Shown one piece after another: positions 1-5,343 of a stretch of DNA of 5,720 bases. The stretch is taken from assembly GCA_947174825.1 (NCBI GenBank), contig CAMWKN010000138.1, positions 1 to 5,720 of the forward strand, read 5' to 3'. The notes beneath the pieces are model-generated. The model saw only the letters and a list, made by a program, of their open reading frames with translations, did no database searches and was not told where the DNA came from. The number at the start of each line of letters is the position of its first letter. Position 1 is the first letter of the stretch. The position numbers and the translations under genes were made by a program. This DNA comes from an uncultured Clostridium sp. Lineage in GTDB: Bacteria; Bacillota_A; Clostridia; Lachnospirales; Lachnospiraceae.

Positions 1-1064
1 GTCTGTACCAGCCCCTCCATGGCAAAACTCATTTTCTGAATCCCACCAGGCAAGCAATATAGCATCGTAATAATTCCTGCCGTTCCTTTCCTGTCAATTG
101 CATCATACTTGCGAGTATTACCGTCACATTGCAACAAAAGCCGGACAGATGGATCGGTTAACTGGTATTCTTCCTGATAAACCTTCATCAACTCAGCTAT
201 CAGATTCTGAAATTCCGCCAGCAGTTCTTCTCCTTCCTCCGGCTGACTTTCCAACTGCCATCCCATCAACACCAAATCGGCTGTAGCTTCTCTGGGAATC
301 GCATTATCCTTTAATCCCCCCTGCACCGAACACAGTTGAAATACAAAATCCTCTTGCAGCTGATACAGCGTCCTGCCCAATAGCTGGCAGGCATTTCCTC
401 TTCCTTTATCAATCTCCACACCGGAATGTCCTCCCTGCAGCCCGGTTACGGTCAAGGTGACTTTTTGTCCAACCACCGTTTCTCTGCGTATTGGCAAATG
501 TGCAGTACTGGTAATTCCACCAGCACAACTAACCAATAGATATCCTTCCTCCTCAGAATCCAGATTCAACATGGTGCGTGACTGCAAGGAAGAGGTATCC
601 AAGGCTGCTGCCCCCAACATACCGATCTCTTCATCTACCGTAAGCACCACTTCTAGTGGTGGATGTGCGATGGTATCTGATGCCAGAATAGCCAGTGCAT
701 AGGCGACTGCTATCCCGTCATCACCACCCAGAGTAGTCCCCTCTGCCGAAATCACACCATCTTCCAACTGCAATGTCAAACCATCTTTGCTAAAGTCAAT
801 CTCACAGTCTGTTTCTTTTTCACAGACCATATCCAAATGTCCCTGTAACATTACTGGAGCTGACTGTTCATAACCTAGTGAAGCATCCTTCCATATTATT
901 ACGTTATTAATATCATCCTGCTGATAACGCAAACCCTGTTCTTTCGCAAATTTCACGCAATAATCACTAATGGCCTTGGTATTTCCAGAGCCATGGGGAA
1001 TGCTGCAAATTTCCTCAAAATACTGAAATACCTGTGTTGGTTCCAAATCTGATAATATACCCAT
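1..1064 (-). CDS. pepD: Cytosolic Xaa-His dipeptidase (aminoacyl-histidine dipeptidase), C-terminus cut by window edge
   Basis: Peptidase family M20C enzyme that hydrolyses dipeptides such as Xaa-His in the cytoplasm using two zinc ions; it serves peptide nutrition and turnover. The window holds about 354 residues of a family that is usually near 480-490. The zinc and catalytic residues are visible in order: H76 and D78 in GHLDMVCEK, D115 in GGDDG, the general-base pair E145-E146 in TVDEEIGM, and D169 in LNLDSEEEG. These sit a constant four residues before the known positions in proteobacterial PepD (80, 82, 119, 149/150, 173). The last zinc ligand, a C-terminal His, lies beyond the window. 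The lid-domain motif QGGHSGVEIDKGRGNA is also present. The ATG at 1064 is preceded by AGGAG (1071-1075) with a 6-base gap. The gene has its own promoter and appears monocistronic on its upstream side. No damage is seen. Confidence 0.95.
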   Translation of the reverse strand, partial: MGILSDLEPTQVFQYFEEICSIPHGSGNTKAISDYCVKFAKEQGLRYQQDDINNVIIWKDASLGYEQSAPVMLQGHLDMVCEKETDCEIDFSKDGLTLQLEDGVISAEGTTLGGDDGIAVAYALAILASDTIAHPPLEVVLTVDEEIGMLGAAALDTSSLQSRTMLNLDSEEEGYLLVSCAGGITSTAHLPIRRETVVGQKVTLTVTGLQGGHSGVEIDKGRGNACQLLGRTLYQLQEDFVFQLCSVQGGLKDNAIPREATADLVLMGWQLESQPEEGEELLAEFQNLIAELMKVYQEEYQLTDPSVRLLLQCDGNTRKYDAIDRKGTAGIITMLYCLPGGIQKMSFAMEGLVQ

Positions 1065-1097
1065 GTCATTCTCCTTTTACATCATCTAGTGTTATCT

Positions 1098-1126
1098 ATT
1101 ATACCAGATTGGAACAAAGATATGAA
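1098..1126 (-). promoter_or_regulatory. Sigma-A-type promoter of pepD with extended -10
   Basis: On the minus strand a perfect -10 TATAAT (1103-1098) is preceded by TGG, giving an extended -10. A 17-base spacer separates it from a -35 TTCATA (1126-1121), which matches TTGACA at 4 of 6 positions. Transcription would start near 1091 and give a leader of about 27 bases that carries the AGGAG ribosome binding site. The A/T-rich runs just upstream (about 1131-1190) could act as an UP element. The spacing and match are read directly; promoter activity is inferred. Confidence 0.75.
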
Positions 1127-1221
1127 AGAGTAAAACATTTTTATTCATTTTACGGAAAAAGAAAGAAAACAAAGCAAATTCACAAAATTTATAATCTGTG
1201 CAGTTAAGAACCGAAGTAATG

Positions 1222-2436
1222 TCAATACAGAACCCCATCATAATATGCCAGCATTAATTTCGTTACCTCCGCATAATTGGGAGTAGCATCATAATAATTC
1301 ATATAGGTATCCGTGATACCATCACTGACGGTCTCCACCGTTTCCTGAAAAGTCTCAACGGTTTCCTGATTAAATGCCATCTCCTTATCTGCAATCTCCT
1401 GATAGGTATCTTCTGTATAGGTATATTCTTCACTATCTGCATACACCTGTTCCAATAACCTAACACCCTGTTCTACATCCGGCTCTGTATCCAGATAATC
1501 GTTCTGCAGATAGCCCAAAACACTCAGATAACCGGAATACTGCAAATAAGCTTCGTCACTGCCGATACATGCCAGATATGCCATAAAATCTGCCTCATCT
1601 TCGTAGATATATCCCTTGAGATGGGATAACTCATGAGCCACAGTGGCACCGTAGGACAGATCAGACAGATAGGTATTATAGTTTGCTTCCATAGAAAAGG
1701 GAAAATACACTCCGGTACAATTTGCCTGATACATTGTGTAGGAAAAATGAATTGGCTTGGGATGAGGATACCAGCCCCGGAATCTACTGTAATCGGAAGA
1801 TAAGTTTTGCATGGCATTCTGAACCGCTTCATCCAGATTCCCGTGGTACACAGGACGTCCCTTTTCATCCCGGTCCACTTCACATGCCAGACGATTACAC
1901 TGCTCTGCCACATAATTCCATAATTGCTGAACTTCTGAAGCAGTATATTCTACACCACGGTGTCCGTTAACGTTTATTTTAGAGCAGCCATATAACATAG
2001 AGCAATTGAATGTCATAATTAACAAGACAAACAATCCAAATGCCAGAACAGATTTGGAATATTTCTGAATGTATTTTCGATATCCTATTTTGTTATGTAA
2101 GAAAATAAAAAGAATCAAACTGATCAGCCATATGAAAATGTATGTGATCGTCAGGATTAACAAAATCTCTCCCACCGAAACTGGAAATATACCGCTTATC
2201 CTGCCATAAGTCTCCGTCCAGATCCAGAAAATATGATTCGTATAAGCATCACATACCACTGGGATTCTAGCAAAAATATTCAATATCAAATCAAGAATCG
2301 CCAATATCAAAACTGCCTTCCAATAAAAGGACCATTTTCTCTGACCACCCTCTCTTTTTTTCTCTGCCATACCATCATCCGCAATTTGTTTTTCACCTGA
2401 AATATTTTCTTCTGTACCCTGTCCCATTTCATCCAT
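1222..2436 (-). CDS. Membrane-anchored DUF3810-type zinc metallopeptidase-like protein
   Basis: Predicted 404-residue membrane protein matching the DUF3810 pattern: a short charged cytoplasmic tail, three transmembrane helices (about residues 39-58, 89-112 and 129-148), then an extracytoplasmic domain. That domain has the family-like stretch GVYFPFSMEANYN followed by a zinc-peptidase motif, H268-E-L-S-H272, then E279-D-E-A-D283, which fits the gluzincin ExxAD pattern (E279 or E281 as third ligand). Substrate is unknown; the family is named only as a domain of unknown function, so peptidase activity is inferred from the motif. The C-terminal tail is rich in Thr/Glu and has a tandem heptad repeat. 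The frame is open up to a GTG at 2592, but only the ATG at 2436 has a plausible binding site (GGGG at 2446-2443, 6-base gap), and the extra 52 residues do not look like the family. The strong terminator upstream makes it a separate transcription unit from the sigma operon. Confidence 0.85.
   Translation of the reverse strand: MDEMGQGTEENISGEKQIADDGMAEKKREGGQRKWSFYWKAVLILAILDLILNIFARIPVVCDAYTNHIFWIWTETYGRISGIFPVSVGEILLILTITYIFIWLISLILFIFLHNKIGYRKYIQKYSKSVLAFGLFVLLIMTFNCSMLYGCSKINVNGHRGVEYTASEVQQLWNYVAEQCNRLACEVDRDEKGRPVYHGNLDEAVQNAMQNLSSDYSRFRGWYPHPKPIHFSYTMYQANCTGVYFPFSMEANYNTYLSDLSYGATVAHELSHLKGYIYEDEADFMAYLACIGSDEAYLQYSGYLSVLGYLQNDYLDTEPDVEQGVRLLEQVYADSEEYTYTEDTYQEIADKEMAFNQETVETFQETVETVSDGITDTYMNYYDATPNYAEVTKLMLAYYDGVLY
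1331..1372 (-). repeat. 21-bp tandem duplication inside the DUF3810 gene
   Basis: Two adjacent 21-base units (1331-1351 and 1352-1372) agree at 17 of 21 positions and encode QETVETV and QETVETF in the C-terminal tail (residues 357-370 counting from the ATG at 2436). The repeat keeps the frame and lies in a Glu/Thr-rich stretch outside the predicted catalytic core, so it is probably a flexible or helical tail segment. Confidence 0.7.
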
Positions 2437-2442
2437 AGTTTT

Positions 2443-2446
2443 CCCC
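2443..2446 (-). promoter_or_regulatory. Ribosome binding site deciding the start of the DUF3810 gene
   Basis: GGGG on the minus strand lies 6 bases before the ATG at 2436. The other in-frame candidates (GTG 2592, ATGs at 2490, 2448, 2427 and 2370) have no comparable purine box at proper distance. The match is modest (no full GGAGG), so this start is preferred rather than certain. Confidence 0.5.
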
Positions 2447-2562
2447 ATTTCTGTGTCAACATATATGCTGATTACCCTGTTATGTATCATATACAATGGC
2501 TGTATACCATAAGCCTGCCGTATCTCTTGTAGTGCACAGTCACAATCTTGCCATATACAATA

Positions 2563-2591
2563 AGAATACTCTATTCCCCAGTGAATGTCCA
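2563..2591 (-). promoter_or_regulatory. Candidate promoter of the DUF3810 gene
   Basis: Minus-strand TGGACA (2591-2586, 5 of 6 to the -35 consensus), a 17-base spacer, and TATTCT (2568-2563, 4 of 6 to the -10). It lies between the upstream terminator and the preferred ATG, would start RNA near 2556 and give a leader of about 120 bases. Its -35 overlaps the GTG at 2592, which would exclude that GTG as start. The -10 is mediocre. Confidence 0.35.
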
Positions 2592-2635
2592 CCAGAGAAG
2601 AGACGGTAAATATTACCTTTTACACCCACTAAAGT

Positions 2636-2677
2636 AAAATCAGGCACGATAAGCCGCAGCTCATCGTGCCCGATTTT
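2636..2677 (-). terminator. Intrinsic terminator of the minus-strand sigma operon
   Basis: Arms 2636-2654 and 2659-2677 form a 19-base-pair stem closing a 4-base loop. On the DNA plus strand there are two A/C mismatches (2642/2671 and 2651/2662), but in the minus-strand transcript both become G-U wobbles, so the RNA stem is unbroken. It ends in UUUU followed by ACUUU. It lies 14 bases after the stop codon of the last operon gene. The plus-strand transcript would also form a hairpin but with two mismatches, so the minus direction is the favoured one. Confidence 0.9.
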
Positions 2678-2690
2678 CTTTCATAAAGAC

Positions 2691-2996
2691 TTACCAATTA
2701 ATCCACCATTCTGCTGGAGCATGTTCAAAGAGCAAATCCATTCCCGCCATTCCCATGGCAAAAAATGTCAGCAACATCAATAGTATAATTGCTGCAAAAT
2801 CATATTTCATATGCTGATCTCCAGCTCGTAGTGAATAGTATAAGATCTCTATACCCAGAAGAATGAAAATCACTGGCCATAAGTGAAAAATCAACTCATA
2901 ATTTATCGTCTTTATAAATGTGTGTACCAAAAACAGGACACCGAATATCAACAGGCAGACACCCATTGTAAATGTTCCCATACGTCTCTTTTCCAT
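2691..2996 (-). CDS. Small three-helix membrane protein resembling the LiaI/LiaF membrane domain (DUF5668-like)
   Basis: Predicted 101-residue membrane protein with a short basic N-terminus (MEKRRMG), three hydrophobic segments (about residues 11-28, 36-56 and 66-86) and a Trp-rich end (AEWWINW). The pattern LWPVIFILLGIEILYY in the second segment resembles the small membrane domain found in LiaI/LiaF-type envelope-stress proteins; that family match is from memory of the pattern and is moderate. The frame can be extended to an ATG at 3032, but AAGGAG (3010-3005) with an 8-base gap selects the ATG at 2996. It follows the TM2-like gene after only 19 bases and is followed by the operon terminator, so it is the last gene of the unit. 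A role in the membrane arm of the sigma response is inferred from context only. Confidence 0.75.
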   Translation of the reverse strand: MEKRRMGTFTMGVCLLIFGVLFLVHTFIKTINYELIFHLWPVIFILLGIEILYYSLRAGDQHMKYDFAAIILLMLLTFFAMGMAGMDLLFEHAPAEWWINW

Positions 2997-3015
2997 AGTA
3001 CAATCTCCTTCCATC

Positions 3016-3561
3016 CTAGTCATCCAGATCATCCTCCTCTATCTGCTTGGGCTTACGAACCCCCATCAGATAAATTCCGACAGCGATAATTGCCAAACTA
3101 AATAGAATCCGGGGACCATCATAAAAGATTCCCCCATACAACCAGGACGGCAGTTCACCACCCAAAGCTTCTGCCAAAATATCCCATAGCATCTGCAACA
3201 GGGAATATACACCTATCACAATCAAAGCAACGGCAACCACCATTCTGGATTTCCCTTGGGAAAATAATTGAAAATTTTCGTCTTCAATCCATAGAAAACG
3301 ATCCGGCAGCTCATTTAACTCTTCAATAGTCAAAGCGTTTTTATTCATGGTATCAAAGAAAGAATAAAACCAGATAACCGGAACTGCAAATAATAACAAA
3401 TCTATCCCAAGCAGTCCCGCCAGAGCAATAATTCCGAAAAATATAGCCATCAGACTAATTCCCCTTTTCATAAAACCCAAAAACATTTGTCCTGCCCCTG
3501 GCAAACAGGCAAAGCAAAAAGTCAAAAATCCATTTCGTTTAAATCTCATATCCAACTCCAT
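3016..3561 (-). CDS. TM2-like multi-pass membrane protein of unknown function
   Basis: Predicted 181-residue membrane protein. The N-terminus (GFLTFCFACLPGAGQMFLGF, residues 11-30) has the Pro-Gly-x-Gly-Gln hairpin and short following loop MKRG typical of TM2-like domains. Hydrophobic segments lie at about 12-30, 34-52, 53-71, 106-126 and 151-167. An acidic, soluble-looking loop (about 72-105) and a highly acidic tail (EEDDLDD) are also seen. A CxxC pair (C16, C19) lies in the first segment. Two starts are possible: ATG at 3561 (AAGGA, 7-base gap) and ATG at 3549 (GGAG, 6-base gap); the second would remove only four residues. It is the third gene of the sigma operon, 91 bases after the anti-sigma gene, and a promoter-like sequence lies in that gap. 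Function is not known. Confidence 0.8.
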   Translation of the reverse strand: MELDMRFKRNGFLTFCFACLPGAGQMFLGFMKRGISLMAIFFGIIALAGLLGIDLLLFAVPVIWFYSFFDTMNKNALTIEELNELPDRFLWIEDENFQLFSQGKSRMVVAVALIVIGVYSLLQMLWDILAEALGGELPSWLYGGIFYDGPRILFSLAIIAVGIYLMGVRKPKQIEEDDLDD

Positions 3562-3619
3562 TCTGCTGTCCTTTCCATCGCAATTCCCAGAGAGTTGCGC
3601 TAATGCATAATCTCTAACG

Positions 3620-3649
3620 ATTCTAACAGCGTAATTATTATAGTATCAA
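3620..3649 (-). promoter_or_regulatory. Candidate internal promoter for the two membrane-protein genes
   Basis: Minus-strand TTGATA (3649-3644, 5 of 6), an 18-base spacer and TAGAAT (3625-3620, 5 of 6) fit a sigma-A promoter in the 91-base gap between the anti-sigma gene and the TM2-like gene. RNA would start near 3613 with a leader of about 50 bases. A TATAAT also lies inside the spacer but lacks a good -35. This could give the membrane genes a basal supply independent of the sigma factor. Confidence 0.5.
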
Positions 3650-3652
3650 CTC

Positions 3653-4135
3653 TTATTTTTGTGGCTCACCTCTTAAACTCTTACCAATACTTTCCGACCA
3701 GCCCTTGATGGCATCGCTGAATTTTTCCGTGTGTTTACTGATCTGTCCAGACACATTCCCCTCCTGAGTCTGTTCCACTTCCCATAAATGTGTTTCTCCC
3801 AGTTTTTCTGTTTGAAAATCCCCCAGAAACAACACCATAATCGCCAGCCCCATGGCTAAAATCACCTTGGCACAATACTGATACCAGTCCCGGTAGGACT
3901 GCATCCGTTTAATCGGAATCCGTCCTGACCTGTTTTGTTCTGACGTAATCTGTTCCATCAGATCATCTCGTAAGCTGACCGGAGGTGTGAGCATTTCCTG
4001 TATTGGGAAAGCATTCGCCCATCTGCCAGCACAATATTCACAAACGGATATATGCTCCAACAATCCCCTCTCCTCTGTTTCTTTCATTTCATGAGCATAA
4101 TATTGTTGTATTTCCCTGTCTGTAATATGTTTCAT
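3653..4135 (-). CDS. Zinc-binding (zf-HC2/ZAS) transmembrane anti-sigma factor
   Basis: Predicted 160-residue membrane anti-sigma factor that would bind and silence the sigma factor encoded just before it. The cytoplasmic part carries the zinc-associated anti-sigma signature H28-x3-C32-x2-C35 within a helical region starting DREIQQYYAHEM. One transmembrane helix lies at about residues 88-105 (AKVILAMGLAIMVLFLG), followed by about 55 residues outside, rich in charged and polar residues and without a recognised sensor domain. The ATG overlaps the sigma stop codon (ATGA), which implies translational coupling and roughly equal amounts of the two proteins; GGGGG lies 6 bases before it. Family knowledge: such proteins release sigma after proteolysis or conformational change. 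The signal sensed here cannot be read from the sequence. Confidence 0.9.
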   Translation of the reverse strand: MKHITDREIQQYYAHEMKETEERGLLEHISVCEYCAGRWANAFPIQEMLTPPVSLRDDLMEQITSEQNRSGRIPIKRMQSYRDWYQYCAKVILAMGLAIMVLFLGDFQTEKLGETHLWEVEQTQEGNVSGQISKHTEKFSDAIKGWSESIGKSLRGEPQK

Positions 4136-4671
4136 ACGGATCCCCCTTTCTGATACGGAATCGCAGTATCATGGTATCTCTTCTGTAACTGCTTTTTCGC
4201 CCTGCCAATTTGCGTTTGTATCGTTTTTAATTTACTATTCGTTTTCTGTGCAATCTGTTTCGCAGTCATGCCCCGACAAAAATGCAGCTCCGCCACCTGA
4301 TCATAGGGTGGCGACAGGGAACCACACAATCCCCGTAACTCCTCTTGCACCAGTTCTTCTAACACCTGTTTTTCCGGTGGCGGCGCCGTAGGCATATTAG
4401 TGGTAATCACCGTATCCTCTGCCGGCACGGTACGCCTATCGGCACGTTTTAAATAATCCAGACATTTGTTGGTGGCAATTTTTGCCAGATAAGCTTTTTC
4501 ATGCTTTCCATCAAAGGTATCTAAAGATTGATAATATGCCAGAAATGTCTCCTGTGTCAAATCCTGTGCATCAAAGTAATGGTTCGTCATTCGATAACAT
4601 AGGGAAAAAATGAGTTTCTCGTATTGATCCAGCGCCTGCTTCAAGCGCTGCTCAGACTGTTCTTTCGTCAA
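4132..4671 (-). CDS. ECF-type RNA polymerase sigma factor with TTG start, partner of the zinc anti-sigma factor
   Basis: Predicted 179-residue sigma-70 family ECF factor that directs RNA polymerase to a small regulon. Sigma region 2 spans about residues 14-80, with the core-binding stretch DAQDLTQETFLAYYQ (34-48) and the promoter-contacting helix YLAKIATNKCLDYLKR (61-76). A Pro/Thr-rich linker (about 81-100) leads to region 4 (about 104-166), whose helix-turn-helix is near 135-157 (MTAKQIAQKTNSKLKTIQ). The frame is open to an ATG at 4821, but that extension runs through the promoter region. A GGGAGGTG box (4685-4678) points to the TTG at 4671 and yields the length normal for ECF factors. The ATG at 4698 would leave almost no leader after the likely RNA start. 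It is the first gene of the four-gene operon and overlaps the anti-sigma gene by 4 bases. Confidence 0.92.
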   Translation of the reverse strand: MTKEQSEQRLKQALDQYEKLIFSLCYRMTNHYFDAQDLTQETFLAYYQSLDTFDGKHEKAYLAKIATNKCLDYLKRADRRTVPAEDTVITTNMPTAPPPEKQVLEELVQEELRGLCGSLSPPYDQVAELHFCRGMTAKQIAQKTNSKLKTIQTQIGRAKKQLQKRYHDTAIPYQKGGSV

Positions 4672-4679
4672 CTCATTCA

Positions 4680-4684
4680 CCTCC
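4680..4684 (-). promoter_or_regulatory. Strong ribosome binding site that selects a TTG start
   Basis: GGAGG (inside GGGAGGTG) lies 8 bases before TTG at 4671 on the minus strand and is the best ribosome binding site upstream of this gene. An out-of-frame ATG at 4676 lies only 3 bases after GGAGG and opens a two-codon frame, ATG AGT TGA, whose stop overlaps the TTG. Confidence 0.8.
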
Positions 4685-4711
4685 CTGATTCCATGCATTT
4701 CATCGTCATCT

Positions 4712-4740
4712 ATTATATATAACGAGGAGACGAAAGAAAA
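4712..4740 (-). promoter_or_regulatory. Candidate sigma-A promoter of the minus-strand sigma operon
   Basis: Perfect -10 TATAAT (4717-4712) with a 17-base spacer to a weak -35 TTTTCT (4740-4735, 3 of 6). RNA would start near 4705, about 34 bases before the TTG start. An A-run/T-run tract at 4756-4766 lies upstream, where an UP element or DNA bend could help a weak -35. Confidence 0.55.
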
Positions 4741-4753
4741 GTCTTCAGGTTTT
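4729..4753 (-). promoter_or_regulatory. Possible ECF-dependent (autoregulatory) promoter
   Basis: Minus-strand AAAAC (4753-4749), a 16-base spacer and CGTC (4732-4729) resemble the general ECF promoter form with an AAC -35 and a CGTC -10. ECF sigma factors often read their own operon. The full TGAAAC -35 is not present (CAAAAC is), and such short motifs occur by chance, so this is tentative. Confidence 0.3.
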
Positions 4754-4771
4754 GGAAAAAATTTTTGGAGC

Positions 4772-4800
4772 TTGTCACTTTTTCCGTTCCTGTATAGTAT
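4772..4800 (+). promoter_or_regulatory. Candidate upstream promoter of the plus-strand sigma operon
   Basis: TTGTCA (4772-4777, 5 of 6), a 17-base spacer and TAGTAT (4795-4800, 4 of 6). RNA would start near 4807, at the edge of the palindrome at 4807-4820, and carry a leader of about 75 bases that includes the whole ribosome binding site of the gene at 4882. Confidence 0.4.
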
Positions 4801-4806
4801 TATCAG

Positions 4807-4820
4807 TAGAAGCGCTTCCA
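4807..4820. promoter_or_regulatory. Palindromic operator-like site, LacI/CcpA style
   Basis: TAGAAGCGCTTCCA contains the perfect 10-bp palindrome GAAGCGCTTC (4809-4818) with a central CG, the form favoured by LacI/GalR-family regulators including CcpA. Against the catabolite-responsive consensus TGWAANCGNTNNCA it has two mismatches on either strand. It lies between the two divergent sigma genes, just after one candidate plus-strand promoter and upstream of another. The palindrome is seen directly; the regulator is a guess. Confidence 0.45.
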
Positions 4821-4835
4821 AGCAATGAGCTTTTT

Positions 4836-4864
4836 TTGACCTATTGCAAAAATCTTATTATAAA
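4836..4864 (+). promoter_or_regulatory. Candidate downstream promoter of the plus-strand sigma operon
   Basis: TTGACC (4836-4841, 5 of 6), a 17-base spacer and TATAAA (4859-4864, 5 of 6) make the best consensus match for sigma-A in the divergent region. RNA would start near 4871, which cuts into the GAGGTGA box (4866-4872) and leaves only about 10 bases before the ATG. Confidence 0.6.
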
Positions 4865-4881
4865 AGAGGTGAATCATTAAT

Positions 4882-5343
4882 ATGGAGGAAATCGTAGAAA
4901 AGTACAAGGACCTTGTGTTCCGTCTGGCATATTCTTACTGCGGAAACTCCACGGATGCCGATGATATCTTTCAGGAAGTATTTCTGAGATATTACCGCAA
5001 AAAGCCCCGTTTTGAAAATGAAGAACACGAGAAAGCATGGTTCATCCGGGTAACCATCAATTGCAGTAAATCGCTGTTGACTACTCTATGGCGGATCCGG
5101 ACTGTGGAACTAGACGAAAATATACCATTCCAGGATTCCCATGAATCGGATTTGTTCCGCGCTATCCTGGAACTGCCACCAAAATATCGAGCAGTGATTG
5201 AACTTTATTATTACGAGGGATATAAAATCCGGGAAATTGCAGAATTATTACATCGCAGTGAAAATGCGATTAAACAACAGTTATCCCGTGCCAGAAAACA
5301 ACTAAAAAAAACATTATCTGAGGAGAGGAGATTTGCAACATGA
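4882..5343 (+). CDS. Second ECF-type RNA polymerase sigma factor
   Basis: Predicted 153-residue ECF sigma factor, compact even for the group. Region 2 covers about residues 5-70 with the core-binding stretch DADDIFQEVFLRYYRK (25-40) and the promoter-contacting helix KAWFIRVTINCSKSLL (51-66). A linker of about 18 residues leads to region 4 (about 88-143), with LPPKYRAVIELYYYEGY and a helix-turn-helix near 115-137 (IREIAELLHRSENAIKQQLS). The likely ribosome binding site is GAGGTGA (4866-4872), which is somewhat far from the ATG (12 bases from GAGG). The gene is divergent from the other sigma operon and overlaps the next gene by 4 bases (ATGA). The two sigma factors share only general family features, so they are not a recent duplication. 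Regulon and signal are unknown. Confidence 0.93.
   Translation: MEEIVEKYKDLVFRLAYSYCGNSTDADDIFQEVFLRYYRKKPRFENEEHEKAWFIRVTINCSKSLLTTLWRIRTVELDENIPFQDSHESDLFRAILELPPKYRAVIELYYYEGYKIREIAELLHRSENAIKQQLSRARKQLKKTLSEERRFAT

Noticed and set aside
98..702. Plus-strand open frames at 98-286 and 457-702
   Set aside because: They lie antisense to pepD, whose minus-strand frame has all expected catalytic residues; their translations are Ser/Pro/Thr-rich with no recognisable domain.
1181..1200. Weak inverted repeat CACA...TGTG after the DUF3810 stop codon
   Set aside because: The stem has at most six pairs including a wobble, is AT-rich and lacks a proper U-run, so it is not called a terminator.
1524..1970. 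Open frames at 1524-1913 (minus) and 1722-1970 (plus)
   Set aside because: Both overlap the well-supported DUF3810 gene in other frames and show no domain or ribosome binding site.
2605..2617. Short palindrome GGTAA-ATA-TTACC between the terminator and the DUF3810 leader
   Set aside because: Five-base arms in AT-rich DNA are expected by chance, and it lies upstream of the candidate -35 without other support.
2883..3105. Plus-strand open frames at 2883-3089 and 2920-3105
   Set aside because: They run antisense across the two membrane-protein genes, overlap each other, and have no family features.
3579..3599. Imperfect hairpin CGCAA/TTGCG before the TM2-like gene
   Set aside because: The stem has a mismatch, a tiny loop and no U-run after it, so it is neither a convincing terminator nor a known leader motif.
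4672..4821. N-terminal extension of the first sigma factor to the ATG at 4821
   Set aside because: The extension covers the TATAAT promoter, lacks a binding site and adds 50 residues not seen in ECF factors.
4823..4837. GAGC followed by a run of seven T as a possible plus-strand terminator
   Set aside because: The only stem that can form before the T-run is four base pairs, and no plus-strand gene lies upstream of it.
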